From NCBI RefSeq assembly GCF_013030985.1, contig NZ_WPYP01000003.1:186001-250000 (forward strand): a stretch of DNA of 64,000 bases, in the 5' to 3' direction. The translations under genes and the position numbers were made by a program. The notes below the pieces were generated by a model, which was not told where the DNA came from, searched no databases, and saw nothing but the letters and a program-made list of their open reading frames with translations. Shown one piece after another: positions 26,279 to 34,982 of this stretch. Position 1 is the first letter of the stretch, and every line of letters starts with the position of its first letter. This DNA is from Ruegeria arenilitoris. Its GTDB lineage: Bacteria > Pseudomonadota > Alphaproteobacteria > Rhodobacterales > Rhodobacteraceae.

Positions 26279-27970
26279 TCAGCCCAGCAAACGCCGAGCG
26301 ATGACCTGTGCCTGAATTTCGGCAGCCCCTTCGAAAATATTAAGAATGCGCGCGTCGCACAGGACGCGGCTGATCTTGTATTCCAGCGCGAACCCGTTGC
26401 CGCCGTGGATCTGCAGGCCGTTATCCGCAGCCGCCCACGCCACGCGTGCGCCCAGCAGCTTGGCCATCCCGGCCTCAAGGTCGCAACGCTGACCGTGATC
26501 CTTTTCCCAAGCCGAGAAGTAGGTCAGCTGACGAGCAATCATGATTTCAACCGCAATCATTGCCAGTTTGCCGGACACACGGGGGAAGTTGATCAGCGAT
26601 TTGCCGAATTGCTTGCGATCCTGCGCATATTGCATGGCGATATCCAGCGCGCTTTGCGCCACGCCGATGGCGCGGGCGGCGGTCTGGATGCGGGCGGACT
26701 CGAACGTCTCCATCAGCTGTTTGAAGCCTTTGCCCTCTTCGCCGCCCAGCAGGTTCTCGCCCTTGACCTTGAAACCGTCAAAGCCCAGTTCGTATTCCTT
26801 CATGCCGCGATAGCCCAGAACCTCGATCTCGCCACCGGTCATGCCGGGGGTGGGGAAGGGGTTTTCGTCGGTGCCAGGCGTTTTCTCGGCCAGGAACATG
26901 GACAGGCCACGGTGGTCGGTGGTGTCGGGGTTGGTGCGAGCCAGCAGGGTCATCACATGGGTGCGCGCCGCGTGGGTGATCCATGTCTTGTTGCCGGTAA
27001 TCTCATAATCACCGTCCGTGTTTTTGACAGCGCGGGTGCGCAGGCTGCCAAGGTCCGACCCGGTGTTCGGTTCGGTGAACACGGCGGTCGGCAGGATTTC
27101 CGCGCTGGCCAGTTTCGGCAGCCAGTTGGCTTTCTGCTCGTCAGTACCGCCCGCGATGATCAGCTCGGCCGCGATTTCGGACCGGGTGCCCAGCGAACCG
27201 ACGCCGATATAGCCGCGCGACAGTTCCTCGGAAACCACACACATCGAGGCTTTCGACAGGCCAAATCCGCCGAATTCTTCCGGGATGGTCAGGCCAAAGA
27301 CACCCATTTCGGCCAATTCCTCGATGATCTCGATCGGAATCAGCTCGTCTTTGAGGTGCCATTCATGAGCGTTTGGTTCGACCTTTTCCTGCGCGTAACG
27401 GCGGAACTGGTCGCGGATCATTTCAAGTTCTTCGTCCAGGCCGGATTCACCGAACATGGTTGCGCCAGCCTGATCCTCCATCAGCGCCACCAGTCGGGTG
27501 CGGGCGGCCTGAGAGTTGGCCTGTGCCATCAGCGTCTGCACCTCGGCACATTGGAAGCCGGACAGCGCGTCCCAGCCTAGGCCCATATCCTGCAGTCGTA
27601 CGACTTCGCCCTGGTTCATCGGGATGCCGCCTGCGACCTGATGCAGGTATTCACCAAAGGCGATCTGGTGCAGCAATTGCTCCAGCTCACCGAACTTGCC
27701 GTCCGCTTCCAGCGCATCGGCCCAGCGTTGCATCTGTTGTAGAGACTGGTTGTACGTCGCGAGCCAGGCCAGACCATGCGCGGCGGTCTGGTTCGCCTCG
27801 ATCAGCGCGCCAGAGACCCGGCCGTCTTGGATGACCATCTCACGAACCGCGTCACGGGCGCGCTCAAACACGGTTTCGACCGCGGGCAGGGCGGCACGGG
27901 TCAGCGTCAGAAGCTCGGGCAAAATCGCGGATGTTGTCATCTGGGTCATATCCTGTCCGTCATGGGCCAT
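26279..27970 (-). CDS. mcd: Acyl-CoA dehydrogenase, probable (2S)-methylsuccinyl-CoA dehydrogenase
   Basis: 563 residues, far longer than ordinary acyl-CoA dehydrogenases (about 380). The extra roughly 170 N-terminal residues are helical, followed by a standard dehydrogenase from FGESGLDEELEMIRDQFR onward. Flavin and substrate motifs: AVFTEPNTGSDLGSLRTRA, KTWITHAARTH, and IFEGAAEIQ near the end with the catalytic-position Glu. This long form matches methylsuccinyl-CoA dehydrogenase, which oxidises methylsuccinyl-CoA to mesaconyl-CoA in the ethylmalonyl-CoA pathway of acetate assimilation. The specific substrate is inferred from architecture. The start at 27970 has AAGGA 10 bases upstream. Confidence 0.75.
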   Translation of the reverse strand: MAHDGQDMTQMTTSAILPELLTLTRAALPAVETVFERARDAVREMVIQDGRVSGALIEANQTAAHGLAWLATYNQSLQQMQRWADALEADGKFGELEQLLHQIAFGEYLHQVAGGIPMNQGEVVRLQDMGLGWDALSGFQCAEVQTLMAQANSQAARTRLVALMEDQAGATMFGESGLDEELEMIRDQFRRYAQEKVEPNAHEWHLKDELIPIEIIEELAEMGVFGLTIPEEFGGFGLSKASMCVVSEELSRGYIGVGSLGTRSEIAAELIIAGGTDEQKANWLPKLASAEILPTAVFTEPNTGSDLGSLRTRAVKNTDGDYEITGNKTWITHAARTHVMTLLARTNPDTTDHRGLSMFLAEKTPGTDENPFPTPGMTGGEIEVLGYRGMKEYELGFDGFKVKGENLLGGEEGKGFKQLMETFESARIQTAARAIGVAQSALDIAMQYAQDRKQFGKSLINFPRVSGKLAMIAVEIMIARQLTYFSAWEKDHGQRCDLEAGMAKLLGARVAWAAADNGLQIHGGNGFALEYKISRVLCDARILNIFEGAAEIQAQVIARRLLG

Positions 27971-28008
27971 GAATCAGGTCCTTCTCTGGTGTCGTCCGGT
28001 CATATCAT

Positions 28009-28022
28009 GCTGCACGTGCAGC
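28009..28022. promoter_or_regulatory. 14-base palindrome in the mcd/TauE divergent gap
   Basis: GCTGCACGTGCAGC is a perfect palindrome 39 bases upstream of the acyl-CoA dehydrogenase start. A related half TGCAGTGCAGC lies at about 28079-28089. It is a candidate operator for a carbon-source regulator; no specific regulator is assigned. Confidence 0.4.
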
Positions 28023-28115
28023 GCAACAAAAATACGTGAAGTGCGGCTAAAAAGTTCGAAAATTGCTTTGACGATTTTGCAGTGCAGCGCCCGCCAAGAG
28101 TGATATCACGGGCGT

Positions 28116-28880
28116 ATGACGCTGTTTTCCCTGCTCTCTCCGCAAGATCTGTTGCTGGCCCTGATCATCGCCTTCGTGGCGGGTTGGGTCAAAGGCATGG
28201 TCGGGTTTGCCATGCCGATGGTTCTGGTGTCGGGGCTCAGTATGTTCCTGCCGCCGGATCTGGCAATTGCCGGGCTGATCCTGCCCACGCTGGTGACCAA
28301 CGGCATTCAGGCCCTGCGTGAAGGACTGCCCGCCGCCGTCTCGGCAATCAAACAGTTCCGGATATTTCTGATGGTCGGGCTTGTGTTCCTACTGTTGGGC
28401 GCTCAACTGGTAAGCGCAGTGCCCGCCCGAACCTTTTTGCTGATGATCGGCATTCCGGTCACGTTTTTCGCGCTGATACAGGTGCTGGGGGTGCAGCTGT
28501 CTCTTGGCAAACCTTCAACGGGGATCGAAGTTGGGATCGGAGTGATTGCCGGGTTTATCGGCGGAATGTCAGGCATCTGGGGGCCGCCGACCGTTGCCTA
28601 TCTGACTGCGCTGAACACGCCCAAAGCGGTGCAGATGCGGGTGCAGGGTGTGATCTACGGTCTAGGGGCAGTGGCGCTGATGCTGGCGCATCTGGGCTCT
28701 GGTATTCTGCGGGCCGAGACAGTGCCGTTTTCCGCGATTCTGATCTTCCCGGCGCTGGCGGGAATGTGGATCGGGCTGGGGTTGCAGTCACGCATCGATC
28801 AGGCGGTGTTTCGCAAGGTGACCCTGTTGGTTCTGTTGATTGCGGGTGTGAACCTGCTGCGGCGCGGGATTCTGGGTTAG
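28116..28880 (+). CDS. Sulfite exporter TauE/SafE family membrane protein
   Basis: 254 residues with about eight hydrophobic segments and the two repeated TauE/SafE halves, seen as FVAGWVKGMVGFAMPMVLVSG near 20-40 and GVIAGFIGGMSGIWGPPTVAYL near 143-164. Family members export sulfite, sulfoacetate or other organic anions across the inner membrane. Substrate unknown. It is divergent from the acyl-CoA dehydrogenase gene and its stop overlaps the end of the convergent membrane gene by 4 bases. Confidence 0.85.
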   Translation: MTLFSLLSPQDLLLALIIAFVAGWVKGMVGFAMPMVLVSGLSMFLPPDLAIAGLILPTLVTNGIQALREGLPAAVSAIKQFRIFLMVGLVFLLLGAQLVSAVPARTFLLMIGIPVTFFALIQVLGVQLSLGKPSTGIEVGIGVIAGFIGGMSGIWGPPTVAYLTALNTPKAVQMRVQGVIYGLGAVALMLAHLGSGILRAETVPFSAILIFPALAGMWIGLGLQSRIDQAVFRKVTLLVLLIAGVNLLRRGILG

Positions 28881-29428
28881 CTGTGACGGTCGGCGAACCA
28901 GAAGGTGAAATACAAGCCCAGCATCAGGAAAAACAGGCCCGAGATGTCGCCGATCAGAAAGGCAACATATTCCACGCGCGCACTGCCAAAGGCCAGGTTA
29001 GTCAGGCCGGCAACAAGGAAAGATGTGATGATCCCGACCCCCATAACGCAAGACCAGCAGGGTTTGCGATCGGGGCGGGGAAACAGGTCCCAGCCTGCCC
29101 ATTTGCACAGATAGAACACGGCTGGCACCGTGGTGACTGCAATGACAATTGCCATCAACCGGCTTGGCAGGAACACATCACTGCCGCCGAGGGCGGCAAA
29201 AACCAGAAAGACCCCTGGCAGAAGTGCAAAGATCGCCCGCCATCCCAGCAGCCACGCCGACAGGACCCGCACGCCGTGCGGCAGGAACAGCAGGCTGGCC
29301 CTGCTTGGATATTCCGGAAAGAACACATTCTGAAGCGGCATCAATACCTGAAACGTGAGGTACGATGCCAAAACATAAGCCAGTGAGGCCCAGAATGTGT
29401 CAGTCACCCAACTGCGCACGTCGATCAT
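28877..29428 (-). CDS. Hypothetical five-helix membrane protein
   Basis: 183 residues with about five hydrophobic helices (13-30, 57-80, 90-108, 126-146, 154-178). Helix-loop features such as RASLLFLPHGVRVLSAWLLGWRA recall the MASE1-type membrane sensor domain, in which an LPxGVR-like turn lies between helices, but no output domain follows. Inner membrane location is expected, function unknown. It overlaps the TauE stop tail to tail and lies 27 bases downstream of a winged-helix gene on the same strand, so the two may be one operon. Confidence 0.65.
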   Translation of the reverse strand: MIDVRSWVTDTFWASLAYVLASYLTFQVLMPLQNVFFPEYPSRASLLFLPHGVRVLSAWLLGWRAIFALLPGVFLVFAALGGSDVFLPSRLMAIVIAVTTVPAVFYLCKWAGWDLFPRPDRKPCWSCVMGVGIITSFLVAGLTNLAFGSARVEYVAFLIGDISGLFFLMLGLYFTFWFADRHS

Positions 29429-29455
29429 CAGCTACCTGTGCGCAGGTTCAAGGCA

Positions 29456-29746
29456 TCATTTGGGGGCATGAACGATATACCGGCCCCGGTTGGCACTGCC
29501 GCTTTGCGATAGATAGCCCTTCTGCACCAGCGATTTCAGCGCGCGAAAGAAGGTCGGGCGCGAGACGCTTTGAACAAGTGTGTGCTCGATCAGTCCAAAG
29601 GTGCGCACCTCTTCATCGGATTTGGACAGCTCTTCCGCGGCATAATAGATATCGCGCTCTACCGGAGACAGCTGCTCCAGCCCCAGCGTCCGCTCCATGC
29701 TTTGCATCAGCTTGCGCAGTTCGGTCAGTTTCGAGATTTCAGTCAT
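29456..29746 (-). CDS. Small winged-helix DNA-binding protein
   Basis: 96 residues. Residues 26-96 read as a winged helix: LSPVERDIYYAAEEL, a recognition-type helix SVSRPTFFRALKSLVQKGYLS, and a wing SGSANRGRYIVH. No ligand or dimerisation domain is present. It resembles MarR-like or phage-type small regulators, and similar short proteins occur in roseobacters. Likely a transcriptional regulator; target unknown. The downstream membrane protein gene is a natural partner. Confidence 0.65.
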   Translation of the reverse strand: MTEISKLTELRKLMQSMERTLGLEQLSPVERDIYYAAEELSKSDEEVRTFGLIEHTLVQSVSRPTFFRALKSLVQKGYLSQSGSANRGRYIVHAPK

Positions 29747-29832
29747 ATTCTACCCATCGATTCCAGTGTCGTCAGCCGCATCTCCGCGACGATTGCGACA
29801 CACTGATCTGAGTGGTTTCAGCACGTCTCATC

Positions 29833-29860
29833 TTGACACTTTTTCCCTTTGTAATACAGT
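29833..29860 (+). promoter_or_regulatory. Predicted promoter of a candidate small RNA
   Basis: A perfect -35 TTGACA (29833-29838) is followed after 16 bases by TACAGT (29855-29860), a fair -10. No protein gene lies downstream on this strand before the strong terminator at 29934-29964. Confidence 0.5.
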
Positions 29861-29866
29861 ACATAT

Positions 29867-29964
29867 CTGATTAGGTTGCTCAATTTGCTGATGTGATCGT
29901 CTGCTCGAGCTGCCCCAAGGTCTTTTCAAGTTCGGTCCGGTGCGGAAATGCGCCGGACCTTTTT
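29867..29964 (+). ncRNA. Candidate intergenic small RNA, about 98 nt
   Basis: Between the winged-helix gene and pckA, both leftward, the plus strand has a promoter-like pair and, about 70 bases downstream of its expected start, a textbook terminator. The implied transcript of about 98 nt has no open frame with a ribosome-binding site. A single-stranded stretch around CTCGAGCTGCCCC before the terminator could be a target-pairing region. It does not match 6S, SRP or tmRNA signatures I know. The exact 5' end is estimated. Confidence 0.5.
29934..29964 (+). terminator. Strong rho-independent terminator of the candidate small RNA
   Basis: GGTCCGGTGC (29934-29943) pairs with GCGCCGGACC (29950-29959) through ten pairs (one G-T), loop GGAAAT, followed by TTTTT. 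It has no plus-strand protein gene before it, which is why an RNA gene is proposed. Confidence 0.85.
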
Positions 29965-30075
29965 GTCATAATGACGTCATCAAATAACCCATGAAGTGGT
30001 CTCGGGCAACGGATTTGTAACCGTCTTGTGCGCAATACAACCTGGAGGAGATTTCTGCGCGACGATACGTCCAAA

Positions 30076-30106
30076 GGAAAAAGGGGACGAAACCGCCCCC
30101 TTTTCC
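30076..30106 (-). terminator. Terminator after pckA
   Basis: Immediately past the pckA stop, GGAAAA(A)GGGG (30076-30086) pairs with CCCC(C)TTTTCC (30096-30106). On the minus strand the downstream arm ends CCCCTTTTTCC, giving a T-rich end. Confidence 0.65.
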
Positions 30107-30107
30107 G

Positions 30108-31706
30108 TTAGCCGATTGCAACGGCTTTGATGTCTTCGTCAATGAAGGGCAGATACTGTTCGAAGTTCTCGGCGAACATCTGAACCAATTTTTCCGCCTG
30201 TTTGTCGAACGCGGCCTGATCATCCCAGGTGCGGCGCGGGTCCAGCAGAACCTCGGCCACGCCGGGCACCGAAACCGGCACGTCAAAGCCGAAGTTGGCG
30301 TCTTTGCGGAACTCGGCATCGCGCAGCGATCCGTCCAGCGCTGCAGTCAGCAGGGCGCGGGTGGCCTTGATCGGCATCCGCGAACCAACGCCGTAGGCAC
30401 CGCCGGTCCAGCCGGTGTTCACCAGCCAGCAGGTTGCGCCGTGCTGGGCGATCTTGTCGCGCAGCAGGTTGCCATACGCCTCGGGTCGACGCGGCATGAA
30501 CGGCGCGCCAAAGCAGGTCGAGAAGGTCGGCTGCGGCTCGGTGATGCCCCGCTCGGTCCCGGCGACCTTCGAGGTGAAGCCGGACAGGAAGTGGTACATT
30601 GCCTGCGCCGGTGTCAGCCGTGCGATCGGAGGCAGAACGCCAAACGCGTCACAGGTCAGCATGATGATGTTCTTGGGGTGACCGCCCAAGGCGCTGCTGG
30701 ACGCGTTCGAGATATACTCGAGCGGATAGGCGCAGCGCATGTTCGCGGTCAGCGAGTCGTCGTCGAAATCCAGCTCCTTGGTCTCGGGATCGAAGACCAT
30801 ATTCTCGATCACAGTGCCAAACTTGCTGGTGGTGGCGTAGATTTCCGGCTCGGCCTCGGCGTTCAGGTTGATCGTCTTGGCATAGCAGCCACCTTCGAAG
30901 TTGAAGGTGCCGCGATCCGACCAGCCGTGCTCGTCATCACCGATCAGGGTGCGCGACGGATCGGCGGACAGGGTGGTCTTGCCGGTGCCGGACAGGCCAA
31001 AGAACACGGCGGTGTCGACCGGGTTGCCAACGGCATGGTTGGCCGAGCAGTGCATCGGCATCACGCCTTTTTCCGGCAGCATGTAGTTCAGCAGGGTGAA
31101 CACGGATTTCTTGTTCTCACCGGCATATTCGGTGCCGCCGATCAGGATCATCTTGCGATCGAAGTTCAGCGCGATCACCGTCTCGCTGCGGCAGTTGTGC
31201 TTGGCCGGGTCGGCCTGGAAACTGGGGCAGTTGATGATTGTGAAGTCGGCGACGAACTCGTTCAGATCCTCGCGATCCGGACGGCGCAGCAGGTGGCGGA
31301 TGAACAGGTTGTGCCAGGCCAGCTCGGTGACCATGCGCACGTTGATTGAAAAGGCCGGGTCGGCCCCGCCGACGAGGTCCTGCACGAAATAGTCGCGGCC
31401 TTTCATATGGGCCAGCATGTCTTGGTACAGCGCGTCAAAGCCCTCGGGGCTCATCGCGGCGTTGTTTTCCCACCAGATGGTGTCGGCGACGCTGTCGGTC
31501 TTGACGACGTGCTTGTCCTTGGGCGAACGGCCGGTGAACTTGCCGGTGGTGACCAGAAAGGCCCCGCCATTGCCAAGTGTGCCTTCGCCGCGCTTCAGCG
31601 CCTCTTCGATCAGCGCCGGTTCCATGAAGTTGTAATAGACATTTCCCAGACCCTCGATGCCCTGATCTTCGAGGCGGAATTGCGGGTTAACCCGTCCAGA
31701 TGTCAT
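30108..31706 (-). CDS. pckA: Phosphoenolpyruvate carboxykinase (ATP)
   Basis: 532 residues, the usual size. PckA converts oxaloacetate and ATP to PEP, the entry to gluconeogenesis. Signatures: RSPKDKHVV near 60, [16 protein letters not shown] (Lys, metal site) near 182-197, the P-loop [13 protein letters not shown] at 237-249, and IGDDEHGW near 257. I chose [16 protein letters not shown] at 31706; a longer open frame to 31895 has no family similarity. It is divergent from chvI, the conserved alphaproteobacterial arrangement, and ChvI is known to control pckA in some relatives. Confidence 0.96.
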   Translation of the reverse strand: MTSGRVNPQFRLEDQGIEGLGNVYYNFMEPALIEEALKRGEGTLGNGGAFLVTTGKFTGRSPKDKHVVKTDSVADTIWWENNAAMSPEGFDALYQDMLAHMKGRDYFVQDLVGGADPAFSINVRMVTELAWHNLFIRHLLRRPDREDLNEFVADFTIINCPSFQADPAKHNCRSETVIALNFDRKMILIGGTEYAGENKKSVFTLLNYMLPEKGVMPMHCSANHAVGNPVDTAVFFGLSGTGKTTLSADPSRTLIGDDEHGWSDRGTFNFEGGCYAKTINLNAEAEPEIYATTSKFGTVIENMVFDPETKELDFDDDSLTANMRCAYPLEYISNASSSALGGHPKNIIMLTCDAFGVLPPIARLTPAQAMYHFLSGFTSKVAGTERGITEPQPTFSTCFGAPFMPRRPEAYGNLLRDKIAQHGATCWLVNTGWTGGAYGVGSRMPIKATRALLTAALDGSLRDAEFRKDANFGFDVPVSVPGVAEVLLDPRRTWDDQAAFDKQAEKLVQMFAENFEQYLPFIDEDIKAVAIG

Positions 31707-32054
31707 GTGTGTCTTCTCCTGTGGCGGCGCTGCGGCGGTTGGGGCCACGTGCGCTCTTGGGGCAGTGTGCCGGGACAGTCCGGCGGCTGGGCGCGTCTTA
31801 TCACGGTCGTTTGGGGCATGAACAGGAGGGTTTGACGCAGTTAGCGCAACCAAGCTCAGGTTTAGCGCCATCAGGAAATTCCTGTCGAAAAACAAGGCAC
31901 TTTTCTGCGCGGATTAACGGCTTTTTTGCCGCAACTATGTGACAACAACCATGCGATTCGCAGATACGGATTGATTCGCAGCCATAAAACCGACAAAGAT
32001 GCCTTACTAATAAGCGAAATATTGCATGAGTGAGCAGGAATAGGGGTAATCCCG
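31707..32054. promoter_or_regulatory. pckA/chvI divergent regulatory gap
   Basis: 348 bases without a convincing gene. Near the chvI side, GATTCGCAG occurs twice in direct orientation (31955-31963 and 31973-31981, 18 bases apart) and the region from 31910 to 32040 is AT-rich. This is a plausible site for response-regulator binding controlling both pckA and chvI. No promoter hexamers were assigned with confidence. Confidence 0.4.
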
Positions 32055-32759
32055 ATGTCAAAGATTGCACTGGTGGACGACGACAGAAACATTCTGACGT
32101 CTGTGTCCATGACACTCGAAGCCGAGGGGTTCGAGGTCGAAACCTATAACGACGGGCAAGCGGCCCTGGATGCATTCAACAAGAAACTGCCTGACATGGC
32201 CGTGCTGGATATAAAGATGCCACGCATGGACGGCATGGACCTACTGCAGCGGCTGCGGCAAAAAACCCAGATGCCGGTGATCTTTCTGACCTCGAAAGAT
32301 GATGAGATCGATGAAGTGCTGGGCCTGCGCATGGGCGCAGACGACTATGTGAAAAAGCCTTTCTCGCAGCGTTTGCTGGTCGAACGTATCCGCGCGCTGT
32401 TACGCCGGCAGGAGGCGACCGCGGGCGATGTGACCAATGCCAATACCGGCGACACCAAGGTGATGGAACGAGGCGAATTGCGGATGGACCCGTTGCGCCA
32501 TGCAGTCAGCTGGAAGGGAACGGATGTCTCTCTGACCGTGACCGAGTTCCTGCTGCTTCAGGCGCTGGCGCAGCGTCCGGGTTTCGTCAAAAGCCGCGAT
32601 CAACTGATGGACGTCGCTTATGACGATCAGGTCTATGTGGATGACCGGACCATCGACAGCCACATCAAGCGTTTGCGGAAGAAGATGCGGGCCGCAGACC
32701 CCGAGTTTTCGGCCATCGAAACGCTGTACGGTATCGGATACCGGTACAACGAAGAATAA
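32055..32759 (+). CDS. chvI: ChvI-type response regulator
   Basis: 234 residues, OmpR class: an N-terminal receiver with VDDD at 7-10, phosphoacceptor Asp52 in [13 protein letters not shown], Thr79 and Lys101 in DDYVKKPF, then a C-terminal winged helix ([21 protein letters not shown] and [16 protein letters not shown]). ChvI with the ChvG kinase senses acid or envelope signals and governs exopolysaccharide, envelope and carbon genes in alphaproteobacteria. The kinase gene follows after 32 bases. Confidence 0.92.
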   Translation: MSKIALVDDDRNILTSVSMTLEAEGFEVETYNDGQAALDAFNKKLPDMAVLDIKMPRMDGMDLLQRLRQKTQMPVIFLTSKDDEIDEVLGLRMGADDYVKKPFSQRLLVERIRALLRRQEATAGDVTNANTGDTKVMERGELRMDPLRHAVSWKGTDVSLTVTEFLLLQALAQRPGFVKSRDQLMDVAYDDQVYVDDRTIDSHIKRLRKKMRAADPEFSAIETLYGIGYRYNEE

Positions 32760-32791
32760 GCGTGGCCGCTGAAAAAGGGTAACCGGATCTG

Positions 32792-34507
32792 GTGCGCGAT
32801 ACGGAACAATCCATCGAAGTACGGGACGGAGATGTCGTTCTCGGGGATGATTGGGTCATCCCGCAGGATCCGGAGTCGGCCGAGCTGCGCGCCAGGCGCC
32901 GTCGGCGCAACCTGTTTTCGCTGCGCGGCTCACCGCTGGCACGGAAGATCATTACCTTCAACCTGATCGCGCTGGTCATCCTTGTCACCGGCTTGCTGTA
33001 TCTCGATGATTCCCGGGAAGAGCAGGTCCAGCAGACTGCGCGTAACCTGATCGGCGACGCACAGCTGGTCAGCAACGTGTTCGAGGCCCAGCTGCGTCAG
33101 AACCAGGCCGCCGGCTCTTCGGAAGCGGCGCTGGACGTGAAGGACACGCTTGCAGGCCTCAGCCTTCCTGACGGGGGTGAGGTCTTTGTCTATGACGGTG
33201 GTGGCACTCTGATCGGCTGGACGCGCGGGGCATCGACCTCGTCGCAGATGCCGGTTCTTCTCAGGTCTGAATCCGAGGTTCAAACCGGCAGTACGTTGAT
33301 CAGCGATGCGCTGAATGCGGTCTGGACCGGTTTGTCCCGGGTCTTTGCCGGTGGGGGCGGTACTGACGCACCAACCCTTGCGCAACGGGTACAGGAGATC
33401 ATTCCACAAGCGTTACAGGGCCAGATGCAGGTGCAGGCGGTTCAGGATGACATGGGCCAAACCGTCATTGTCAGCGCGGCACCGATCCTGCTGGACGGAG
33501 CGCCGGTTGGCGCGGTCGCCATGGCAGGTCCTGCCGGTGAGATCGACGCGCTGGCCCGGCGCGAGCAGGAACGCATTCTGCAGATGTTTGTCGTGGCGCT
33601 GCTGGTGTCTATCGGGCTAAGCCTTGTGCTGGCCTCAACCATCGCCAACCCGCTGGCCGATCTGGCAGCAGCCGCTGAAATGGGCAAGGATCGGGGCGCG
33701 GGCGTCAACCCGGGCCGTATCCGCATTCCCGACCTCACCGCGCGCCCGGATGAAATCGGACGCCTCAGTCGTGCGCTTCGGGGGATGGTGACGGCGTTGT
33801 ATAGCCGCATCGACGCCAACGAACAGTTTGCGGCCGATGTGGCACATGAAATCAAGAACCCGCTGGCCAGTCTGCAATCGGCGGTGGGTACCCTGCGCAT
33901 GGTCAAGCGCGACGATCAGCGCGACAAGTTGCTGGGCGTGATCGAACACGACGTGCGGCGGCTTGATCGTCTGGTCAGCGATATCTCGAATGCGTCCCGT
34001 CTGGATGCCGAACTGGTCAAGGAAGAGGAACAACCCTTCGACTTGCTCAAACTTTTGGGCAATATCAGCCAGTTTCTGGGTGAAGACGCCCGCGCCAAAG
34101 GCATCGACTATATCACCGACCTGCCAACAAAGCCGATCACCATCAACGGGCTTGAGGCGCGTCTGGCGCAGGTTTTCGTCAACCTGATCACCAACGCGAT
34201 TTCCTTCTGCGAGGAAAGCGATGCCATCCGGGTCTGGGTGCGGCGGCGTGAAAACCGCGTCCTGATCGTGGTCGAAGACACCGGTCCCGGCATTCCGGAG
34301 CAGGCGCTGACCAAAATCTTCAAAAGGTTCTACTCGCAACGACCGGTTGAACATTTCGGCAATAACTCGGGCCTTGGCCTTGCGATCTCGAAACAGATTG
34401 TCGAGGCGCATGGCGGCGTGATCTGGGCCGAGAATATCCGCCCGACCGAGGCGGACATCACGTCGGACCCGCAAGGCGCGCGTTTCGTCGTGGGCCTGCC
34501 CGTGTAA
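32792..34507 (+). CDS. chvG: ChvG-type sensor histidine kinase
   Basis: 571 residues. A cytoplasmic Arg-rich lead is followed by membrane helix 1 (about 48-67), a periplasmic sensor region to about 262, helix 2 (about 264-285), a HAMP linker, the dimerisation helix with His352 in AHEIKNPLASLQS, and an HATPase domain ending in GPGIPEQALTKIF and NNSGLGLAISKQIVEAHGG. The start is GTG at 32792. Long periplasmic loop and gene order support ChvG/ExoS rather than another kinase. HprK follows 4 bases after the stop. Confidence 0.92.
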   Translation: MRDTEQSIEVRDGDVVLGDDWVIPQDPESAELRARRRRRNLFSLRGSPLARKIITFNLIALVILVTGLLYLDDSREEQVQQTARNLIGDAQLVSNVFEAQLRQNQAAGSSEAALDVKDTLAGLSLPDGGEVFVYDGGGTLIGWTRGASTSSQMPVLLRSESEVQTGSTLISDALNAVWTGLSRVFAGGGGTDAPTLAQRVQEIIPQALQGQMQVQAVQDDMGQTVIVSAAPILLDGAPVGAVAMAGPAGEIDALARREQERILQMFVVALLVSIGLSLVLASTIANPLADLAAAAEMGKDRGAGVNPGRIRIPDLTARPDEIGRLSRALRGMVTALYSRIDANEQFAADVAHEIKNPLASLQSAVGTLRMVKRDDQRDKLLGVIEHDVRRLDRLVSDISNASRLDAELVKEEEQPFDLLKLLGNISQFLGEDARAKGIDYITDLPTKPITINGLEARLAQVFVNLITNAISFCEESDAIRVWVRRRENRVLIVVEDTGPGIPEQALTKIFKRFYSQRPVEHFGNNSGLGLAISKQIVEAHGGVIWAENIRPTEADITSDPQGARFVVGLPV

Positions 34508-34511
34508 GCGC

Positions 34512-34982
34512 ATGAGCGGCCAGACCCTCTTGAACATCCAGCACCAGGACACTGCCATACTCCACGCCACATGCGTTGCCGTCGAGGGGCGTGGTGTATT
34601 GATCCTCGGGCGTTCGGGGGCAGGGAAATCGACGCTGGCGTTGCAAATGCTGACGCTTGGGGCAGATTTGGTCAGTGATGACAGGGTAGAGCTGCGAATG
34701 GTTGGCGAAAACGCGATGGCTGATGCGGCCCCGAACCTGCGCGGGTTGATCGAGGCACGCGGCATCGGTTTGCTCCGCGCTCAGGCAGCGGGGGCGACAC
34801 CGGTCAGCTATGTGGTGGACCTTGACCAGACCGAACCGGCGCGCCTGCCAGAACCGACAGAAATCGTGGTGCTGAGGCAAACTGTTCCCTTGCTTCGGGC
34901 GGCGGGTGTACCCAATTTGGCTGCGGCACTTATGCAATTGTTGAAGATGGGGCGCGTGGACCCGGAATGGCCCAGCAAATGA
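34512..34982 (+). CDS. hprK: HPr kinase/phosphorylase, short alphaproteobacterial form
   Basis: 156 residues, only the C-terminal kinase half of Gram-positive HprK, as is normal in alphaproteobacteria. The P-loop GRSGAGKSTLALQML lies near 34-48, SDDRVEL follows near 56, and PNLRGLIEARGIGLL near 74-88 corresponds to the HprK signature region. It should phosphorylate a serine on the HPr encoded nearby. It overlaps the following rapZ start. Confidence 0.9.
   Translation: MSGQTLLNIQHQDTAILHATCVAVEGRGVLILGRSGAGKSTLALQMLTLGADLVSDDRVELRMVGENAMADAAPNLRGLIEARGIGLLRAQAAGATPVSYVVDLDQTEPARLPEPTEIVVLRQTVPLLRAAGVPNLAAALMQLLKMGRVDPEWPSK

Noticed and set aside
29880..30074. A 64-codon minus-strand frame downstream of pckA
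   Set aside because: It has no ribosome-binding site or family match and runs through the strong terminator stem of the candidate small RNA.
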